From Petrolisthes cinctipes (Eukaryota; Arthropoda; Malacostraca; Decapoda; Porcellanidae): a stretch of 64,000 nucleotides of DNA. The stretch covers positions 114,501 to 178,500 of the forward strand of contig JAWQEG010000716.1 of the NCBI GenBank assembly GCA_033782935.1, read 5' to 3'. The position numbers and the translations under genes are program-made. This document shows positions 59,801 through 64,000 of the stretch, piece by piece (position 1 is the stretch's first letter; each line of letters starts with the position of its first letter). The notes beneath the pieces were generated by a model that saw nothing but the letters and a program-made list of their open reading frames with translations, searched no databases and was not told the DNA's origin.

Positions 59801-62800
59801 GTCATTTCGCCCACAGGTCATTTCGCCCACACTGTGGAGTCATTTCGCCCACACTGTGTAGTCATTTTGCCCATAGGTCATTTCACCCACACTGTGGAGT
59901 CATTGCGCCCACAGGTCATTTTGCCCACACTGTGGAGTCATTTCGCCCACACTGTGGAGTCATTTCGCCCACAGGTCATGTCACCCACACTGTGGAGTCA
60001 TTTCGCCCACACTGTGTAGTCATTTCGCCCACACTGTGGAGTCATTTCGCTCACAGGTCATTTCGCCCACACTGTGAAGTCATTTCGCCCACAGGTCATT
60101 TCGCCCACACTGTGGAGTCATTTCGCCCACACTGTGGAGTCATTTCGCCCACAGGTCATTTCGCCCACACTGTGGAGTCATTTCGCCCACAGGTCATTTC
60201 CCCCACACTATGGAGTCATTGTGCCCACAGGTCATTTCGTCCACACTGTGGAGTCATTTCGCCCACAGGCACATTTCGCCCACACTATAGAGTCATTTCG
60301 CCCTCACTGTGTAGTCATTTCGCCCACAGGTCATTTCGCCCACACTGTGGAGTCATTTCGCCCACACTGTGGAGTCATTTCGCCAACAGGTCATTTCGCC
60401 CACACTGTGGAGTCATTTCGTCCACACTGTGGAGTCATTTCGCCCACACTGTGGAGTCATTTCGCCCACAGGTCATTTCGCCAACACTGTGGAGTCATTT
60501 CGCTCACACTGAGGAGTCATTTCCCCGACACTATGGAGTCATTTCGCCAACAGGTCATTTCGCCCACACTGTGGAGTCATTTTGCCCACACTATGGAGTC
60601 ATTTCGCCCACACTATGGAGTCATTTCGCCCACACTGTGGAGTCATTTCGCCCACAGGTAATATCACCCACACTATGGAGTCATTTCGCACACAGGTCAT
60701 TTCGCCCACAGGTCATTTTGCCCACCCTATTGAGTCATTCCGCCCACAGGTCATTTCGCCCACAGGTCATTTCGCCCACAATGTGTAGTGATTTCGCCCA
60801 CAGGTCATTTCGCCCACACAGTGGAGTCATTTCGCCCACAGGTCATTTCGCCTACACTGTGGAGTCATTTCGCCCACAGGTCATTTTGCCCAACCTATGG
60901 AGTCATTTCGCCCACACTGTGGAGTCATTTCGCCCACAGGTCATTTCGCCCACACTGTGGAGGCATTTCGCCCACAGGTCATTTCGCCCACACTGTGGAG
61001 TGATTTCGTCTACAGGTCATTTCGCCCACACTATGGAGTTATTTCGCCCACAGGTCATTTCACCCACACTGTTGAGTTATTTCGCCCACTGGTCATTTCG
61101 CCCACACTGTGGAGTCATTTCACCCTCACTGTGGAGTCATTTCGCCCACAGGTCATTTCGCCCACACTATGGAGTCATTGCGCCAGCATGTCATTTCGCC
61201 CACACTGTGGAATCATTTCGCCAACAGGTCATTTCGCCCACACTATGGAGTCATTTTGCCCACAGGTCATTTCGCCCACACTGTGGAGTGATTTCGTCTA
61301 CAGGTCATTTCGCCCACACTATGGAGTTATTTCGCCCACAGGTCATTAAGCCCACACTGTGGAGTCATTTCGCCCACAGGTCATTTCGCCCACACTGTGG
61401 ATTCATTTCTCCCACAGGTCATTTCGCCCACACTGTGGAGTCATTTCGCCCACAGGTCATTTCGCCCACACTATGGAGTCATTTCACCCACACTGTGGAG
61501 TCATTTTGCCCACAGGTCATTTCGCCCACACTGTGGAGTGATTTCGTCTACAGGTCATTTCGCCCACACTATGGAGTTATTTCGCCCACAGGTCATTAAG
61601 CCCACACTGTGGAGTCATTTCGCCCACAGGTCATTTCGCCCACACTGTGGATTCATTTCTCCCACAGGTCATTTCGCCCACACTGTGGAGTCATTTCGCC
61701 CACAGGTCATTTCGCCCACACTATGGAGTCATTTCACCCACACTGTGGAGTCAGTTCGCCCACAGGTCATTTCGCCCACACTGTGGAGTCATTTCGCCCA
61801 CAGGTCATTTCGCCCACACTATGGAGTCATTTCGCCTACAGGTAATTTCGCCCACACTGTGGAGTCATTTCGCCCACAGGTCATTTCACCCACACTGTTG
61901 AGTTATTTCGCCCACAGGTCATTTCGCCCACACTGTGGAGTCATTTCACCCTCACTGTGGAGTCATTTCGCCCACAGGTCATTTCGCCCACACTATGGAG
62001 TCATTTTGCCCACAGGTCATTTCGCCCACACTGTAGTCATTTCGCCCACAGGTCATTTCGCCCACACTGTGTAGTCATTTCGCCCACACTGTGGAGTCAT
62101 TTCGCCCACAGGTCATTTTGCCCACACTGTGGAGTAATTTCGCCCACACTTTGGAGTCATTTCGCCAACATTATGGAGTCATTTTGCCCACAGGTCATTT
62201 CGCCCACACTGTGTAGTCATTTTGCCCACAGGTCATTTCACCCACACTGTGGAGTCATTGCGCCCACAGGTCATTTTGCCCACACTGTGGAGTCATTTCG
62301 CCCACAGGTCGTGTCACCCACACTGTGGAGTCATTTCACCCACACTGTGGAGTCATTTCGCCCACACTGTGGAGTCATTTCGCCAACAGGTCATGTCACC
62401 CACACTGTGGAGTCATTTCACCCACACTGTGTAGTCATTTCACCCACACTGTGAAGTCATTTCGCTCACAGGTCATTTTACCCACACTGTGGAGTCATTT
62501 CGCCCTCACTGGGGAGTCATTTCGCGCACACTGTGGAGTCATTTCGCCCACACTGTGGAGTTATTTTAATCACACTATGGAGTCATTTTGCCCACACTAT
62601 GGAGTCATTTCGCTCACACTGTGGAGTCATTTCGCCCACATGTCATTTCGCCCTCACTGGGGAGTCATTTCGCGCACACTGTGGAGTCATTTCGCTCACA
62701 CTGTGGAGTCATTTTGCCCACACTATGGAGTCATTTTGCCCACACTATGGAGTCATTTCGCTCACACTGTGGAGTCATTTCGCCCACAGGTCATTTCGCC

Positions 62801-64000
62801 CACACTGTGGAGTCATTTCGCCCACACTGTGGAGTCATTTCGCCAACAGGTCATTTCGCCCACACTGTGGATTCATTTCGCTCACAGGTCATTTCGCCCA
62901 CACTGTGGAGTCATTTCGCCCACAGGTCATTTCGCCGACACTGTGGAGTCATTTCGCCCACAGGTCATTTCGCCCACACTGTGGAGTCATTTCATCCACA
63001 GGTCATTTCGCCCACAGGTCATTTCGCCCACAGGTCATTTCGCTCACACTATGGAGTCATTTCGCCCACATTATGGAGTCATTTTGCCCACAGGTCATTT
63101 CGCCCACACTGTGTAGTCATTTCGCCCACAGGTCATTTCACCCACACTGAGGAGTCATTGCGCCCACAGGTCATTTTGCCCACACTGTGGAGTCATTTCG
63201 CCCACAGGTCATGTCACCCACACTGTGGAGTCATTTCACCCACACTGTGTAGTCATTTCGCCCACACTGTGGAGTCATTTCGCTCACAGGTCATTTTGCC
63301 CACACTGTGGAGTCATTTCGCCCACACTGGGGAGTCATTTCGCGCACACTGTGGAGTCATTTCGCCCACAGGTCATTTCGCCCACACTGTGGAGTCATTT
63401 TGCCCACACTATGGAGTCAATTTGCCCACACTATGGAGTCATTTCGCCCACACTGTGAAGTCATTTCGCCCACAGGTCATTTCGCCCACACTGTGGAGTC
63501 ATTTCGCCCACACTGTGGAGTCATTTCGCCCACAGGTCATTTCGCCCACACTGTGGAATCATTTCGCTCACAGATCATTTCGCCCACACTGTGGAGTCAT
63601 TTCGCCCACAGGTCATTTCGTCGACACTGTGGAGTCATTTCGCCCACAGGTCATTTCGCCCACACTGTGGAGTCATTTCGCCCACAGGTCATTTCGCCCA
63701 CAGGTCATTTCGCCCACACTATGGAGTCATTTAGCCTACAGGTTATTTTGCCCACACTGTGGAGTCATTTTGCCCACAGGTCATTTCGCCCACAGGTCAT
63801 TTCTCCCACACTATGGAATCATTTCGCCTACAGGTCATTTTGCCCACACTGTAGTCATTTCGCCCACAGGTCATTTCGCCCACACTGTGTAGTCATTTCG
63901 TTTACATTGTGGAGTCATTTCGCCCACAGGACAAATTGCCTACACTGTGGAGTCATTTCGCCCACACTGTGGAGTCATTTTGCCCACAGGTCATTTCGCC
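56839..64000. repeat. 38-bp-dimer satellite array with higher-order duplications
   Basis: More than 7.1 kb, running off the window end, all in one orientation. It is built from a 22-bp unit (GTCATTTCGCCCACACTGTG GA) and a 16-bp unit (GTCATTTCGCCCACAG), usually alternating to give 38 bp, with runs of one type. The longer unit adds a CCACACTGTGG palindrome. Point variants (TTTTGCCC, TTTCACCC, CTATGG, GTGTAG) mark larger duplications: 278 bp (59581 and 59859), 250 bp (~61341 and 61591), about 3.1 kb (57161 and 60266) and about 4.46 kb (59267 and 63730). The unit lacks plus-strand stops and 38 is not a multiple of 3, so long meaningless open frames appear in all plus frames. Confidence 0.97.

Noticed and set aside
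59932..61599. A 555-codon open frame and many other long frames in the satellite
   Set aside because: The 38-bp unit has no plus-strand stop and shifts frame each repeat, so all plus frames are open. The His/Pro/Ser-rich translation is only the repeat read in rotation.
56839..64000. The array as a CRISPR-like repeat-spacer structure
   Set aside because: Both unit types are near-identical repeats with no unique spacers, and the context is eukaryotic.

Overview
The window looks like gene-poor nuclear DNA from an arthropod, most likely a decapod crustacean. It is AT-rich and full of dinucleotide microsatellites. It also has fragments of many transposon classes, no long intact host reading frame, and a short run of degenerate TTAGG (arthropod telomere-type) repeats. 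The species assignment is inference. No tRNA, rRNA, CRISPR or bacterial-style feature was seen.

Layout. 0-11 kb: two short hAT-type elements with TIRs and 8-bp target duplications (1248-1804, 6202-6644), ~200-bp SINEs with target duplications (2017-2233, 5742-5940), an antisense CR1-like LINE remnant (2800-4115), a decayed Harbinger transposase fragment (~7.1-7.45 kb), a candidate signal-anchor exon (8830-9066, minus) and a palindromic TA-flanked element (10110-10332). 11.47-19.64 kb: a complete Ty3/gypsy-type LTR retrotransposon with near-identical LTRs and an ATAC duplication, but a broken pol gene. 20.7-25.3 kb: I-clade and jockey-like LINE fragments and a solo LTR of the same broad LTR family (GAAA duplication). 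27.2-28.6 kb: antisense CR1-like RT. 28.66-35.55 kb: a nearly full-length but dead I-clade LINE with a duplicated 5' end and a piggyBac-type element in ORF1. 35.56-36.43 kb: a jockey-like gag fragment with a poly(A) tail.

40.82-42.55 kb: a Tc1-derived inverted repeat encloses a diverged copy of the segment at 4.95-6.1 kb, including a small signal-anchor exon. 42.56-44.45 kb: two tandem broken copies of a gene with a cold-shock domain joined to a gag-like tail. They are followed by the 3' end of another I-clade LINE. 47.25-48.31 kb: CR1-like ORF1. 52.105-53.825 kb: a Ginger-like DNA transposon (TGTTG...CAACA ends, TAAT duplication) that keeps only the C-terminal part of its integrase and sits inside an older inverted repeat. 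56.46-56.67 kb: a promoter-like block and a candidate 5' exon ending in a canonical splice donor. 56.84 kb to the window end: more than 7 kb of 38-bp-dimer satellite with higher-order duplications.

The parts do not form a pathway; the window is a nested transposon graveyard. The most unusual items are the satellite and its sequence core shared with the Ginger-like element's subterminal repeats, the cold-shock/gag gene pair, and the Tc1-bounded duplicated exon.
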